Positions 1 to 18,610 are shown, counted from the first letter of the stretch. The stretch: DNA of 64,000 nt from Amoebidium appalachense (GCA_963693365.1 CAVNZM010000001.1:3410001-3474000); one strand, 5' to 3'. Made by a program: numbers and translations. Notes: a model not told the origin generated them from the letters alone.

Positions 1-424
1 TGCGACGAACGGGCGGGTCACTACCTGCTATACCCGGACAACCTCAGCTGGATGATTGCATATGCACAGATGCCCCACCAGTGCGGGCCGTTGGAGCATG
101 ACGTGCTCATACTGCTTGCCGGCTGCTTCGTGAAGGACCCGGCCCAACGGTTTAGTATGGCCCCAGTAGTGACAAAGATTGATGCCGTCCTTGCCCGCCT
201 GGCCAACCCCCCGACCGTTGCCCCCCGACCTGAGCCCACGGGGGCAGGTGCAGTTGCGATTGCCCGGATGCGAGCGGCCAGCCAGGCAGCGGCCAGCCTG
301 CTGCAGGCGCTGGGCCAAACCCCCCAACTGGCGGCACTGGCCCAGAGGTTTGCTGATGACTTCAACGCTGCGGCCACTGCACTGTGCAACCTGGCTGCAG
401 TTGGGTATGCCACCCTCTACCCCT

Positions 425-478
<54 letters not shown>

Positions 479-1055
479 ACACACACACAAGGCCATCCAC
501 CCACCCAGGGGATGACGTGGGCCTGGCACTGAAGATGCACTCTGTGTATGTCCTATTATGCATAGTCCATGTGTGTGCTTTGCACAGCCCGCATGTTGTT
601 CGTCATGAGTGTGCACTTCGTATTCTCACACTTCCTCCCCCCTTCCCCCCCCCCCCCCCCGGGGCCCCCTCCCCTTCCCCCGGTTCACCTTCCTTCAAAG
701 CTGCCTTTATATCTATAAATTAACCAGTCCATGGCACACACACATCGGATTACGAATTCATGGAGATAATAATAGTAAAGAAAAGGGAAACAGAACACAA
801 AGCTTTGTAAAAATGGTTTGCACGTTGACCTACACAAGAGCGATTATGACACCTATTTCTCTCCTTCTCTCACTCTCTCTCCCACACACACACACACACA
901 CTCTCTCTCTCTCTCTCTCCCCCCCCCCCCCCCCCCCCCGCCCCCTCCCTCATCCCCATACCCTGCCAGTTGTGACCTCATGCTCGTCTGCACTTACACC
1001 TCTCCCCCCCACCCCACCCCTTTCCCCCGTCCCCCTCTTCCATCCTTCCTACCAG

Positions 1056-1098
<43 letters not shown>

Positions 1099-2581
1099 CA
1101 CACACACGCACGCACACACACGCAGTGCCGATGCAGTTGATTTGCTGCAGCCCACAACAGGAGCCCTGGATCTGTCTGAGACGGAGGGCACCCCTCCCGC
1201 CGGCTCCCCGGTAGCAACAGACTCTGAGATGACACCCCAGCACACACAGTAGGTCAACCCCTATAGTCTATATAGTTGTTTAGAAGTTTCCTAGGACACA
1301 AACACACACACAAATTAACAAACACACAACACACATACAACACAAACACATAGACACACACACAAATATTCCCGAACAAAAACGGACAAACACACACATG
1401 CATTGCAAAGCCACACCGCCCATACAACCTCCCATCCATAACCCTTTCACTTCCTGCCCCTAACTGCTTGTACTGCCCCTAACTGCTTGTACTGCCCCTA
1501 ACTGCTTGTACTGCCCCTAACTGCTTGTACTGCCCCTAACTGCTTGTACTGCCCCTAACTGCTTGTGCTGCTTGCACGTGTGTTCAGTCACTGATTGCAC
1601 TGCTGCCCCTTAGGCCTGGCCAGGGGGTGGACGAAGGTTCACAGCCACAGCAGTCGGCAAAGACAGAAGAGCAGCCTCCCGACACGTATGTTTACCTCAT
1701 CCTTTCCCTCCCCCCTCTACCTTCCCCCCCCCCCCCCCCTGGTCCCCTCACGAGGCAGAAACAGATGGTTTTATCTTTACCACGTGCATTTTCTGTATGG
1801 AAGTAAACGAAACTGATGTATCAGTGGGTGGGCAGGCACACAACAGTGCCTACAATCCACAACACATTCCACGCCACGTTCCAATAAGGCACATAGTCCA
1901 TTCACACCGTATTGACCAATCCCTGCCCTCCATTCTGCAGGCCCGAGGACGATGCAAAGCACGTGCCCAAGCATAAAGACACAGAAGATGCGGCACCCCC
2001 AGCAACCAATCAGACGGCAGATTTTTGTGACAAGCGACCAATCAGCATCAACCACACGACCCAATCCAGCCGGGGAAAGGCACCTTTGGAGGACTCCGTG
2101 AGGTGGGTGTGCTGCTATTTATAGACTGTGAATGTGCTTCTATATATGGCGGTTTGTTGTGTGTATGGTGTGCACTGTACATGGATTTGTGTCTTGATCT
2201 TAAGTGATTGAGTGATCCTTTTTTATGCAAACCGCTTGTGACTAGATCATAGTTGTGGCGAAGTGCGTTGGTGTGTGCAGACTATCATGTGCATGTGTGT
2301 GTTTGTGGGTGTGGAGGGATGGGAAGGAGATGGGTGTGTGTGTGTGTGGCGGGGGAGGGGGGGGGCGGGGGGGGGGGTTGGTTGCCCAGGAGGTTTGTAA
2401 AAGCGAAACTTGAGTAACCGAAAAAGCTGGCCGTTCACTTTGCAGCATCGAGAAGGGGGGCAAATAAGCAGACCAAGAAGAAAACAGGCCAAGCATAAAG
2501 AGAAGGTGTGTGGAGGGGGAGGAAGAGGAGGAGTCAAGCACAAAGAGACGGTGTGGGGGGGAGGATTGCCACCACAGCAGC

Positions 2582-2665
<84 letters not shown>

Positions 2666-3206
2666 GGTGGGTGGGTGGGTGGGTGAGTGCATGTGTTGCC
2701 TGTGGTTGGCAGTGGTGGAGAGAGGAGGTTTTGGGGATTGTGTCTTGAATGGAAGCACTAAACTATGTGGAAAGAGATGTTCGCACTAGTCACTAGTCAA
2801 ACGGATACACTGGCTGTGAATGGTCGGTGGGAATGGTGGGTTGATGAGAATAGCTGACCAGTTGTGTTGTTTTGATAGGCACAGCAAATAGCAACAACAA
2901 AGATAATAGCAACCACCACCAACATAGGAAAAAATCAACAAGAATGACAGTTAAACCATGCGCTGTATTAGTATCTGAAAATTTGTGCACAAGGCAACAA
3001 TAACAAGAATGACAAGAACACTCGATACACCGGTGTAGTGTTTAGAATAATAAGCTACCTTTTTTCTTTTGGGTGCAGCGATGAGAAAACAAGCAACCAG
3101 CCGCAGTGGGAGGAGAAGAAAGAGGCGAGCAGAAAGAGAAAGTGTGAGGAGGAAGAGGGAGAGGAAGAGGAAGAGGCGTTGGAATCAGGCGCATGCAGGT
3201 ACGAGA

Positions 3207-3254
<48 letters not shown>

Positions 3255-4129
3255 TGACGTGTGTGTGTGTGCTTGGGCGTATGGGGTAGGACTGGTTGCG
3301 AAACACCGGAAGAAGGGAGAATGAGATGCATCTTGTGTATGTTGTTTGGTGGTGGGTGTGTGGTTTTTTTGAGCCGTGGGTCGTCTGAGACACCAGTGTG
3401 CACACGTGCAAGTCTACCCCCTTTCTAGTGCAGCTTCTGATTAGTACGCTTATCTGATTGGATCATGTACACGTGCTTCTTCGTGTGCTGCATTTCCATT
3501 GGCCCGTGCCATAGTCACGTGGCCTGCACGTGCTCACGTATCCGCCCCCCTGCGCACACACGCAGGGATCTGCCCTTGAACAAGCGCTCGGCCACACAGG
3601 CCGCCCTTTCCCCCTCCGATGCATCCCAGGGCAATCGCCAAAGGTGGGTGCCCCCCTTCCTCCCTTACCACGTATGAACACACACAAAAGCACACACACG
3701 CACGCACGCGCACACACATGCATGCACGCACGCACACGCACAACGAACTATCCGTCTATCTGCATATCTATCGTATGCCAGTGTCTGATCATTACTCTTT
3801 TCGTTAGAATTGGCTGGTTACTTGTTGTTTCAGTGGTGGTGGTGATGTGTTGGGTAATCCCGACATCCATTTCTCTTGAAAAAGTGGCCTCTAACCTGAT
3901 ATGCTCAAGTCTCCTCCCCTCCCCCCTCCCCCCCCCTCCCCCAAAAAAAAAAACAAAAAAAAAAACAAAACATATCTCTGTTTTTGGTGTGTGTCTTTTG
4001 TTTTTCACTCTGCTAACAATGATTTCTTTCCCCCCTCCCCTCCCCCCCCTCATGCAGGATGTCTGTTGGTGACCAGTGAACCAGTCTGTTGAAGAGCCGA
4101 CAGCCAAAATGCCAAGGTATTTACCCCCG

Positions 4130-4178
<49 letters not shown>

Positions 4179-4298
4179 AAAAAAAAAAAAAAGGAAGGAA
4201 AGAAAGAAAGAAAGAAAGAAAGTCCCAACCTTTTCCTGCCCCGGGTGCCCCTCCCCTTCCCACCGTCTTTTTCCTGCAAATGCAGATTCCATTCCATC

Positions 4299-4394
<96 letters not shown>

Positions 4395-4614
4395 ACACTC
4401 TTCTCAGCCTTTGTTCGAGCCCCTTGCTGAAAGCTTGCCATCTGCCCCCGTTCTTCCACCTCTACAGACACCCACCCACTCACCAAACCCCCCCCCCCCT
4501 CCCCCTCTTTTTTACTTCTCTTCTTTTAGTACGTGAGCTCTTGAGATGGCCACACACAGACCCAGCGACGGGAAACGTCTGCAGCCCACCGACCTCCTCC
4601 ATTCCCTTCCCCTC

Positions 4615-4680
<66 letters not shown>

Positions 4681-5048
4681 AGGGAGGGAGCCTGCCCCTT
4701 CATCGACCGAGGCCACCCAGCTAGCCACTGCCAACAGCCCAAGCGGACCGGTCCCCCCCCGAGAGGTTGGTAACCCCACCCACCAATCAGATGGTCGTTG
4801 GAAAGTGAATGGACCAATCACATGAAACCTTGAGTATTGTACCTGCAATCTGTTGGCAGGCCTTCTGAGAATACTATGTTTTGCTATTTGTTCCTCGTGC
4901 GCAGTTTCTCGTTATGGCATTACTATGAAGGAACAGAAAGACTTGGTGCTGATCTGACGCCTTACCTCCCCTCCCCTCCCCCCCCCTCCCCTCCCCCCCC
5001 CCCCCCCCCCCCCGGCGCCCCCCCCAAAAAAAGAAGAAGAAGAAGAAG

Positions 5049-5123
<75 letters not shown>

Positions 5124-5319
5124 AAGAGAGAAGAAAACAAAAAGAAAAAGAAAAAACAATACTATCCTCTCCATTCTTCGTTTATGTTCTCCGTTTTTCT
5201 TTTCCATCTTCAATGTTGCTCAGAGACTAATAAAGAGCGCCCATCTCCACCCTACCCCCCGCCCCAATCTCATTCCAAACACACATATACACAAATATAC
5301 CAACGTGCGCATGCGCGCG

Positions 5320-5381
<62 letters not shown>

Positions 5382-6125
5382 AAGTAGCTGCAGCGCTCCA
5401 CCTGCAAGCGTTGACTTGCAGGGGACCATATCTGTGGCTCTGAGTGAGCCAATGGGTCTGTGGCCCATTTAGGTAACGGCAGGTGGTTGTGGCTCTTCTA
5501 TCTTTTCTATTTTTCGTTTCCAGGGGCCCTTTCCCTTCCTCCCTTTTCCTTGTGCCGTTTTGCTGTGTTCAGTGTTTATCGCCCACGCTCCCCCCATTAC
5601 CGCATGAGGGGTATGTGGGTGCAGGTAAGTGCGTTTGTTTACGTGTCTGTGTTGCATTTGCCTGCCTGCCCTTGTGTACCGTGTGTGGTTGTGCCTTTTT
5701 GCATCTGCTTTTTTGTTTGCACACTGCTGACTCGAACAACACACACACACAGACATTCGTTAGACGGACTCAGACACACACACACTAGGTGCCTACAGCC
5801 ATATGCACTACACCCCTGCCCACCCACACACATGCACGTCCCCTCCCCTCCCCCCCCTCCCCCTTCCTTCTTTCCTTCTCTATTTTTCCGTCCCCCCCGT
5901 CACGTCCCTACCGGTTTGGCCCGGAGCGCAGCCCTCTGCCGGCGAGAGAGGACCCGTTCCCCCATATTTCATCCCAGAGGGCAAGGCCCTTGTAGGTTTG
6001 GGCGGTTGGTGCCGCATGCAACCGTGGCTGGTGATGGTGAGCCTTTGTCCCCCCCCCCCCCCCCCCCCTCTCTCTCCCCACCACCACCACCACCACCACC
6101 ACCACCACCACCCCTCCCCCCCCCC

Positions 6126-6156
<31 letters not shown>

Positions 6157-6954
6157 ACACACCTCCCCGGTATGTACTTTTTCTTCTTGCAGTCGAACCC
6201 GTGTAGGTTACATGTCTTAAGTTTAGAAGCAGCAGAGTTAGAGTTGATGAATGTGAGGGATATCCGGGGAGAGACACAGGCAGAGGTTTCCCGTTGTGCC
6301 GTTTCCTTACCTGTTCCTCTTTCTCTCTTCTCTTTTCCTTTATCCTTCTGTCCGCCCCCAATAGGAACGAAGGATAGGCTGGAGGAAAGAGAGAATTTGA
6401 AGTACAAGTGTTAGATGTATTTTATTATTTTTTTTTTCTGTTGATTGAACCAGCGAAATTGTTATCGTTGATATGTACACAGATAACTACCAGTTGGCCA
6501 TCGATCCATGAAGAGGCAGTGGCTGTGTTTTGCTGGTGGTCCCCACCATGGTTTGTTGGTTTGCCGCTGCGAAGATTTATCTGTTCTGTGATCTGACACG
6601 CACACACACGCACAGGTGACCGTCGTCGTATGGAGGTGCAGGACCCTTCGTGGGTGACTTGGATGGCCTCTTTCAACACACAATCTAGGCGGTGTGTGCC
6701 CCCCCTTCCCCCCCCCCCCCCCCCCCCCCCTACCCCACCCCACCCCACCCCCACCCCCCCCCCCCACCCACTCCCCCTCCCTTTTTGCTTTTAGTTTTTA
6801 GTGTTTTAGTTTCTTTGTACGTGACGAAAAGGGGAGCCGGGGCCTTGGCATTCGGGATGTGTCTCTGTTTTTATGTGTTTTTATGTGTATGGGTGGGGTG
6901 GTTGGTTGGTTGGTAGTGTGTTTGTGTGTGTGTGGTTGGGGGGGGGGGGGGGGG

Positions 6955-7028
<74 letters not shown>

Positions 7029-7309
7029 GGAAGACGGGGGCAAGGGGGGGCGAAGGGAGGGGGGAAGGATGGAGATGGAGAAATAGAACACTGGCTGACT
7101 TTTTTGTTTTCAGGGCCAGACCATGTGGTGGGAAAGCAGACGAGAATCCGGTGGAGGGATGTGATTGGTGGAGGCGTGCAAAAAGACGCCAAAAAGAACA
7201 GAGGAGACACGGCATACAAGCGGCTGATTGGCTGATTGGCTGGACGGCTGGCAATGTTTTGATTGGCTGTGGATCACGGGGTGGGCCGATGGGATGGGTG
7301 GCCAAATGA
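1..7309 (+). CDS. Protein kinase (C-terminal lobe) with long disordered tail; at least 15 exons, 5' partial
   Basis: Exons as read: 1–404, 1126–1248, 1614–1685, 1941–2097, 2446–2507, 3079–3198, 3566–3643, 4085–4116, 4683–4769, 5381–5443, 5524–5624, 5932–6036, 6193–about 6285, 6616–6691 and 7114–7309 (TGA). Each uses GT–AG sites and the phases agree at every junction except 6285/6616, where I could not settle the donor. Exon 1 is open from base 1 and resembles kinase subdomains X–XI: a stretch with CDERAGHYLLYPDN, then LAGCFVKDPAQRFS, matching the family pattern of a DPxxR near the lobe end. Spacing recalls NAK/STK16 kinases, but the catalytic motifs lie upstream of the window. The tail (about 450 residues) is rich in P, Q, S, E and K, with an acidic run (residues EEEEGEEEEE in the 3079 exon) beside a basic one; no domain recognised. 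The 4085 exon and the last three exons are the least certain. Kinase identity is inference from one exon. Confidence 0.6.
420..488 (+). repeat. Poly-C followed by (CA)n, first intron of the kinase gene
   Basis: The intron beginning GTATGC at 405 runs within about 20 nt into a long C homopolymer and then into (CA)n. This is the pattern seen after many 5' splice sites in the window. Exact homopolymer length is likely unreliable. Confidence 0.9.
1454..1567 (+). repeat. 19-bp minisatellite, six copies
   Basis: Six head-to-tail copies of CTGCCCCTAACTGCTTGTA, the last with a single A-to-G-type change at its end. It lies in the intron between the exons ending at 1248 and starting at 1614, about 45 nt from the acceptor. 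Near-identity between copies suggests recent expansion. Confidence 0.95.
2584..2662 (+). repeat. (GT)n microsatellite downstream of a 5' splice site
   Basis: About 79 bp of GT on the sense strand of the kinase gene, starting about 75 nt after the donor I place at 2508. An alternative donor at the repeat itself (CAGCAG followed by GTGTGT) is possible. Confidence 0.95.
4128..4392 (+). repeat. Compound poly-C / poly-A / (GAAA)n / (CA)n tract
   Basis: This intron begins GTATTT at 4117, runs into about 40 C, about 24 A, a short (GAAA)n, a normal stretch (4224–4300) and then about 90 bp of (CA)n. No coding sequence is supported between 4117 and 4682. A second (CA)n at 4617–4679 runs into the acceptor of the exon at 4683. 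Confidence 0.9.
4999..5379 (+). repeat. Poly-C, (GA)n and (CA)n intronic tracts
   Basis: Poly-C at about 4998–5014, (GA)n at about 5050–5113 and (CA)n at about 5326–5379. The last one ends in CACACAG, which I read as the acceptor of the exon at 5381. Confidence 0.9.
6049..7026 (+). repeat. Intronic poly-C, (CCA)n, (CA)n, poly-G and (GT)n tracts
   Basis: Poly-C about 6049–6068, (CAC)n 6079–6113, poly-C 6118–6142, (CA)n to 6162, a C-rich block 6700–6780, poly-G 6939–6957 and (GT)n 6958–7027. They occupy the last introns of the kinase gene; two small exons (6193 and 6616) are embedded between them. Confidence 0.9.
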
Positions 7310-7325
7310 ACGGCTGCATTATTAA

Positions 7326-7358
<33 letters not shown>

Positions 7359-7950
7359 TTGAGGCAGAGGATATGACGGAGTGAAGGCTTTTTTGTGGAC
7401 TTTTTCGTTTCAGGTGCACGTCAAAGTGAGTTGGACGTATTGGTGTTGTTTGTGCTGGAATGGAGTCCAAATAAGGAAACACTCGGAAGGATAAGATGGA
7501 TGTTGTGGAGTAGTGGAGAAGGTGGAATAGGAAAAGGAAAAGTGTTCTTGCGGTTTCTTTGTGTGTTTTGGATAACAGAATACGTAACAACCATCGGTAC
7601 ATAGGTGTCAAATATAAATGTACAGATTATATATCATGTAGTATATTTTGTGTATGAGGTGGTCCTCATGCAAATGCAGTGCTGTAAAATGGTCTGATTT
7701 AGCGTGTAGTGTCTGTAATGGATGTGTGGGTTTGTGATTCGATCAACTAACTTGAATCGAATGGCAAAACCAGGTGCCGTTTTCAAAGCATAGCAGGCTA
7801 CAAGATGGGCTTGTGATGTATGGGCCAATATAGTGTAGTTTGTAATAAGTATTGTGCATAGGTGCATGTATATAGACTGTGATATAGATACGATGTTAAT
7901 GACAAAAACGTGAAAAAAAAAAAGTGAAAAAAAAAAATAAATTAAAAAAA

Positions 7951-7993
<43 letters not shown>
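7310..7993. other. 3' flank of the kinase gene, no further gene seen
   Basis: After the TGA at 7309 there is a poly-G tract (7327–7357), then about 560 bp of ordinary AT-leaning sequence without a convincing open frame, ending in A-runs and a long poly-G (about 7950–7993). Probably 3' UTR followed by intergenic DNA; I see no clear AATAAA. Confidence 0.5.
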
Positions 7994-7994
<1 letters not shown>

Positions 7995-8157
7995 ATACGC
8001 TGATTTGTAGTACTACATATCTCGAAATTCAATGGACATGTGACATAAAAAAATAAAAAATAAAAAGGGAAAAGAAAGATGTACTTGCTTGTACATCTCT
8101 CGAATCACATGTAAGATAACATACAAATCATTAGAAAGTAAAAAAAAAAAAAAAAAA

Positions 8158-8190
<33 letters not shown>

Positions 8191-8399
8191 TATGCTGGCT
8201 CGTACATAATCTCGAATCATACGTAGACATTAACAAAAATAAAAAAAAATAAGGGGGGGGGGGGGGGGGGGAATATGCTGGTCTGTACATGTACATAACT
8301 CGGATTACATGTATGAGTAGCTTTAAGTTATAAAATATATGAACAAAAAGAAATAGTGAGAGGGAGGGAGGGAGGGAGGGAGGGAGGGAGAGAGGGAGG

Positions 8400-8453
<54 letters not shown>

Positions 8454-8536
8454 TAGAGACATCGAGAGAGAGAGAGAAGGATATGCTGGCTTGTACGTAA
8501 GGATCCTCGGATATCGATTACTACAGGTCACAGCCT
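7994..8536 (+). repeat. Diverged tandem repeat whose copies are separated by homopolymers
   Basis: At least five diverged copies of a roughly 40–45-bp motif, consensus near TATGCTGGCTTGTACATAA then CTCGAATCACATGTA, begin at about 7995, 8080, 8190, 8273 and 8479. A weaker relative lies near 8590. Each copy is followed by an A-rich stretch and then a long poly-G, or by (GGGA)n/(GA)n (8358–8476) in one case. The homopolymer therefore belongs to the repeat unit and has changed length or type between copies. No coding potential. Confidence 0.8.
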
Positions 8537-8689
8537 AAGTTACTGCAACTTAAAAACTATTAATTCTGAAAAGTCCCAAAGAAACAAGGACGGCTGGCTT
8601 GTATTTAACCCGAACTTTCGTGACTTCAAAAAATAGGAAGTTGAAAGCAGACATATGCTGGATAGCTATATCCAATATAGGACTGTAGC

Positions 8690-9560
8690 TTGGTGAGATA
8701 TCCAAGACTCTGGGTGCAGCTAGGGGGAGATATCAACATAGAGGTGCGGCTGGGGAGATGATATAATTATTGGGATGCAACGGTTAGGGGATAGTATCCG
8801 TTTTTGGGGTGCAAATAGATACATTATCCAATTAAAGGTACGTTTGGGTGACTCGATAACCGTTTTAGGGGTGCAATTAGTTAAGGGTCGGGGGTCGGGG
8901 GGGCCGGGAGAAGGCACGAAAGCGGCAATCTGTCAAGGGTCGGGGGAGGGGGGGGGGGGGGGGGGGGGGGAGGGGGGGGAATAGGGAGAAACGATATTTT
9001 GGGGGGAACGGGTGCCAGTGGGAATGTAACAGGACCGGTAGGACCGAATTATTTCTACATGGGGGGGTGATGGGGAAGCGTGCATTGAGGGGAGGGAGGG
9101 GCGAAAGCGACAACCTGTTAAGGGCCCCGCGGGGGGGGGGGGGGGGGGGGGGGGGTGGGGGGGGTGGGGGGGAAGGGAATCAGGGGGGATGATTTGAGGG
9201 GTGGGGACGGATGGGGAAAGTAGCAATAGGTAGACACAGACATACTGAGTTATAGGTGTGAGTAGGGGACTCTGATATCCAATTTATAGGTGCGGCTAGG
9301 GGATATATCCCGTTGTAGGTTGGCTAGGGGATATATCCAATTATCGGTGCGAATAGTGGAGAAATCCAATCAGATTTTATGGGTGCGGCTAGGGGAGATT
9401 TTCGTCGATTATAGGTGCGGTTAAGGGAGATACTATATTATAGGTGCGAATAGGGGGAGATATCCAATTATAGGTGCGGCTAGGGGAAAAAAATTTAGGG
9501 GTGCAAAGTGAATATATAACGGTTAGGGTAGATATTCAGTTTATGGGTGACGCTTCGGAC
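8690..9560 (+). repeat. Degenerate ~33–38-bp repeat array (GGTGCGGCTAGGGGAGATAT type)
   Basis: About fifteen diverged units of the form GGTGCGGCTAGGGGAGATAT followed by CCAATTATA. They are interrupted by poly-G blocks at about 8941–8972, 9131–9155 and shorter ones. Spacing varies and copies carry many substitutions, so this is an old array. Confidence 0.75.
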
Positions 9561-10484
9561 CGGATTTTGGTGTGGCCCCGAGGGGGTGGGGGGACTCTGA
9601 AAAAGTTTTAAGGGGGGAACTGCAAAAGGGGGAGTGGGGGGGCACAGGGGGGGGGGGGGGGGGGGGGGGAGAGAGAGAGAGAGAGAGAGAGAGACTCAGT
9701 CAGGGGGAGATAAGAGTAGGGGGAGTGAACACTGATGATAGCTTCCTCCAATGGCATAACCTACTTAGTAGGTCACCGGGTGTTCGGCGAACCCAAATCC
9801 CACACACTCAGGTATTTCAATAAAGAAATAGACTTTGATGCCAATGTATCATGTGATTCAAGAAGGATTAGCCTACCACGACGATAGGATGATAGGCCAC
9901 TGTAGTTAAGCTTTATTGTTAAAGCTTAAAAAAAAAAAAAAAAGCACCAATTAGATTAGGCAAACATCTTACGGGTCGATTTTCAAAATCAGCCCGGATT
10001 AGGATGAAAATTTCATGGTGAATTAATATAGCAATAACAGAAAGCATTTACCAAACACTTCAATCAGTGTACTCCTAACAAAGGATTTGGGACTCGCATC
10101 AAAACATTGTCAAGAGGCTCTTTGAAAAATACGCGTTTGCTACCAAATGAAAGAAATTTTGTGCTTTCTACCCGGTCCAAATAAAAGGAAATTATGCACT
10201 TCGCACCCTCATGCTATTCTATTTCAACACTCCAAATTAGGCTAAATGCCGCCGCCACCGGCGGGTCCTTGCAGCATTTAAGGTTGGCGGCAGCAACCAG
10301 AAATTAAGGGTCTAGTTGTATGTCAATCCGAACAACGTAACGGAAATAGGCTAATAGTATCCGATTTCATAACCATACCATTCCCCCCACCCCTCCCCCC
10401 CTTTCCCCCCCTGCCCCCGGCCTCCCCCCCCCCCCCCCCCCCCCCCTCCCCAGTCCCCCCCCCCTCCGCATGCATACGCACACG

Positions 10485-10551
<67 letters not shown>

Positions 10552-10605
10552 ACACACACCCACACACCCACACACACACACACACACACACACGCTGCGC
10601 TGAGG

Positions 10606-10681
<76 letters not shown>

Positions 10682-10867
10682 GCCTTGTCAACGGGACCGT
10701 TTACACCATTATTTATCCAACTTGAATCAAGTTTCAAAATCCCCTTCTACACATACCAAGATGATCGGGCGCCACCCAAAATCATCATCAAACGATTTGC
10801 CCGCAGGCTGCCTAAATTAGAAGTCCCATCTATGATTGGCCCTTTAAAGCACAATTACACCGATTAA
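9561..10867. other. Intergenic, no gene seen
   Basis: Holds poly-G plus (GA)n at 9649–9694 and a unique stretch 9700–10380 with no open frame of note. It also holds a C-rich block 10380–10470 and compound (CA)n/(CCCACA) tracts 10480–10679. AATAAA occurs at about 9828, but I cannot tie it to a transcript. Confidence 0.6.
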
Positions 10868-14608
<3,741 letters not shown>

Positions 14609-14959
14609 CGTAAGTGCAAAAAGGAGCGCTCGTGGTGACCGTCACCACCGGTGCCAATCACCGGTCATGTGTGGCGCAGTGCCGGCACCCCCGGCGAAAA
14701 AACGGCAATCGCACGGCACCGTGTAGAAACGTTGCCACGTGGAGTCGAACCCAGGCCCGGAAAAGGTTGAGTAAAGGGGTCAATAAATTCGCGGTGTTTT
14801 TGTAAATGCACCGGGCGAAAAATTGGCGAAACGGTTGGCTTGGTGCGGGCCGGGCAAGACCGTTTATGATCATGCAACAACACCCAAGTTAGGACTCTGA
14901 AAGGAGGAAATATTCGTTACACGTGACAACTCGAGCACTCGCACAATCTAGTTTCTGCC

Positions 14960-15376
14960 GTGTGTGTTGCCAGGCACATTTTCGGTAGTGAGCTTGAAGC
15001 TCAGCAGTACATATGCCGATACGTGGCACAAACTCAAGAAACAGAGGCTGCGGTTTTAAGCATGAAGTTCCTCGTACTATTGAAGTTGAAATCGCCCGGC
15101 GTAGTACGGCCCGGTACCGTGTTATTCCGTAGCCAGGCGCCGGCAGACCACTTCTTGCAGATGTTGTTACAACCGGCGGTGCCTTGCCGATTGTTGCGTC
15201 ACGTCGTAACACTGATGATAGCTGAACACCCTCCTGCGTGCGACAAGGTAGCCTATGTGGAAGGACGAAAGGAAAACGTCAGAAAGGCCTTCACCTTGAG
15301 TCTGTGCACAAGAGCCTCGGAAAACAAATTGCAAGTGCGTGACCCTATAGTCAGATTCAATTTACCACAACTCTAA
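14960..15376 (+). CDS. Open frame of 138 codons, unrecognised
   Basis: A continuous frame from ATG to TAA with ordinary amino-acid composition, in contrast to the microsatellite frames elsewhere. It lies about 350 bp from the ankyrin–GATA start and points away from it. I recognise no motif, signal peptide or membrane segment. It could be a single-exon gene, an exon of a larger one or chance. Confidence 0.22.
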   Translation: MCVARHIFGSELEAQQYICRYVAQTQETEAAVLSMKFLVLLKLKSPGVVRPGTVLFRSQAPADHFLQMLLQPAVPCRLLRHVVTLMIAEHPPACDKVAYVEGRKENVRKAFTLSLCTRASENKLQVRDPIVRFNLPQL

Positions 15377-15721
15377 GGGGGGGAAAACCTTCGACGGGCT
15401 GTGCGAAAATCACAACAAAACTGGCAGTTAACATTCTGAGGGTGCATGTATGATACAGAAGGAACATCGGATGCAATTGCTAACTCAGTGGCATAGTACT
15501 CAATGACCAAAAAGGCTATGGGTGATCAAGTTATATATATATCATACCTGTTAACGGTTTTTTGACACAGCAACTGGGGCATGCGCAGACTGAAATTTAA
15601 AACTGCGTGTACAAGGGAGAAAAAGTCAAAACTTTGGCAACACATTTAGTAATAATAAATTAGTTAAACGAGTCTTCAAGGCAGCGGGGCGATAGTATCG
15701 TTGGTCTGACTCGAAATACCC

Positions 15722-15764
<43 letters not shown>

Positions 15765-16984
15765 AAAAAAAAAAAAAAACAAACAAAAAAATACAGACAC
15801 TTTTTTTTTCTTCCTTTGAATCAGACTAAATGAATAAGAGCACAAAAATTTATATGTTGCACACCTGACGGTGACCCCGTCACAAAAACTCACCATAACT
15901 TCAGCCACACAGTGTTGACGGTCCTGTCATTGATATTCAAGAAATGCAGCTGGCCCAGAAACAAAACCAAGAACTTGAGCTCGCATTCCGAACTTCGTTG
16001 ACGACTTTTTTTTTTTTTTTTTTTTTTTTTTGGTGATCACGACAGGCCGAAGCACTGAGTTGTCAGCCAACACTTAGAAGAAATCCTCAGAATTCGCTGA
16101 TCATGACAGGGAGCAGGGACTCAGTCTGCCAGTTCAAGTCAATGACATAATAACTTGATGGGTAAGTTATTATACCGTGCCTACTGTACCTTCATATTTA
16201 TACAAAAAATTCACAGCGAATGCATGAACGGGGCACGCAGAATGCAGTGCAAGAAGGCTAGGCCGGTGGTGTTGGGCCGCTACCGGGTTGAAAGTTTTCG
16301 AAGGAGATCTGGAGAGTTTGCAAGGGCCCTCGGGAAACTCTTGGCACACAGGCTAAAAACTTACCCGGTCTGGCGGCCGTGTGACGTCGCCGCAGCCTGC
16401 CGCCGTTCCTTCGTGTAGTTGCTGCCTGGGCGTTGTGTTTTTGGACTTCGCTATGTGGGACCGGCTGGTGTGCCCTTCGTGCGTGCCCATTGAAGTTCTG
16501 TGTTCACGACTAAATCACGAGGCTGAAACGAGCTCGGCTGCATGCACCATATCGTCAACAGAAAGAGGCGGAAAACTTTCCTTGCATTGCCGTGACGTGC
16601 TATCATAAAAAGCCAACTTTGAGTGTGGACGGTCATCCGAGTCGACGAGATTGGTGATAGGTATTCTGCAGCCAAGAGATCATACGCGAGAAGGCTCGAA
16701 AATTTAAAAAATCTGGAAAAAGGTGTTTCGTATGTCTTGCATTTTCCTAGATTCTATTAGTTATTTTCGGACAGTGTTCATCTAAAGTTATCACAATCGC
16801 CCGCCAACCAGACAGGTTGGTCGAAAATATCCCTTGGCATATCCCAAACTGCATTCCAAAATTGGGATAGCCCATTTGAAAAGTAAGGGTATGTTGCATT
16901 AATGGCACATGTAGATCAACGGCTTTGCGATTGGTTTACAGAGATGGGCTTTTCTCCCGGACACACCTGCGTTTTAAGCCTATG

Positions 16985-18610
<1,626 letters not shown>

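Noticed and set aside
1454-1567. Possible CRISPR array or telomere-like repeat
   Set aside because: Units are directly adjacent with no spacers; the CCCCTAA inside the unit is part of a 19-bp repeat, not a telomeric heptamer array, and the DNA is eukaryotic.
14728-14760. Sequence resembling a tRNA T-arm (GGGTTCGACTCC on the minus strand)
   Set aside because: No matching A-box, anticodon arm or acceptor stem at the right distance.
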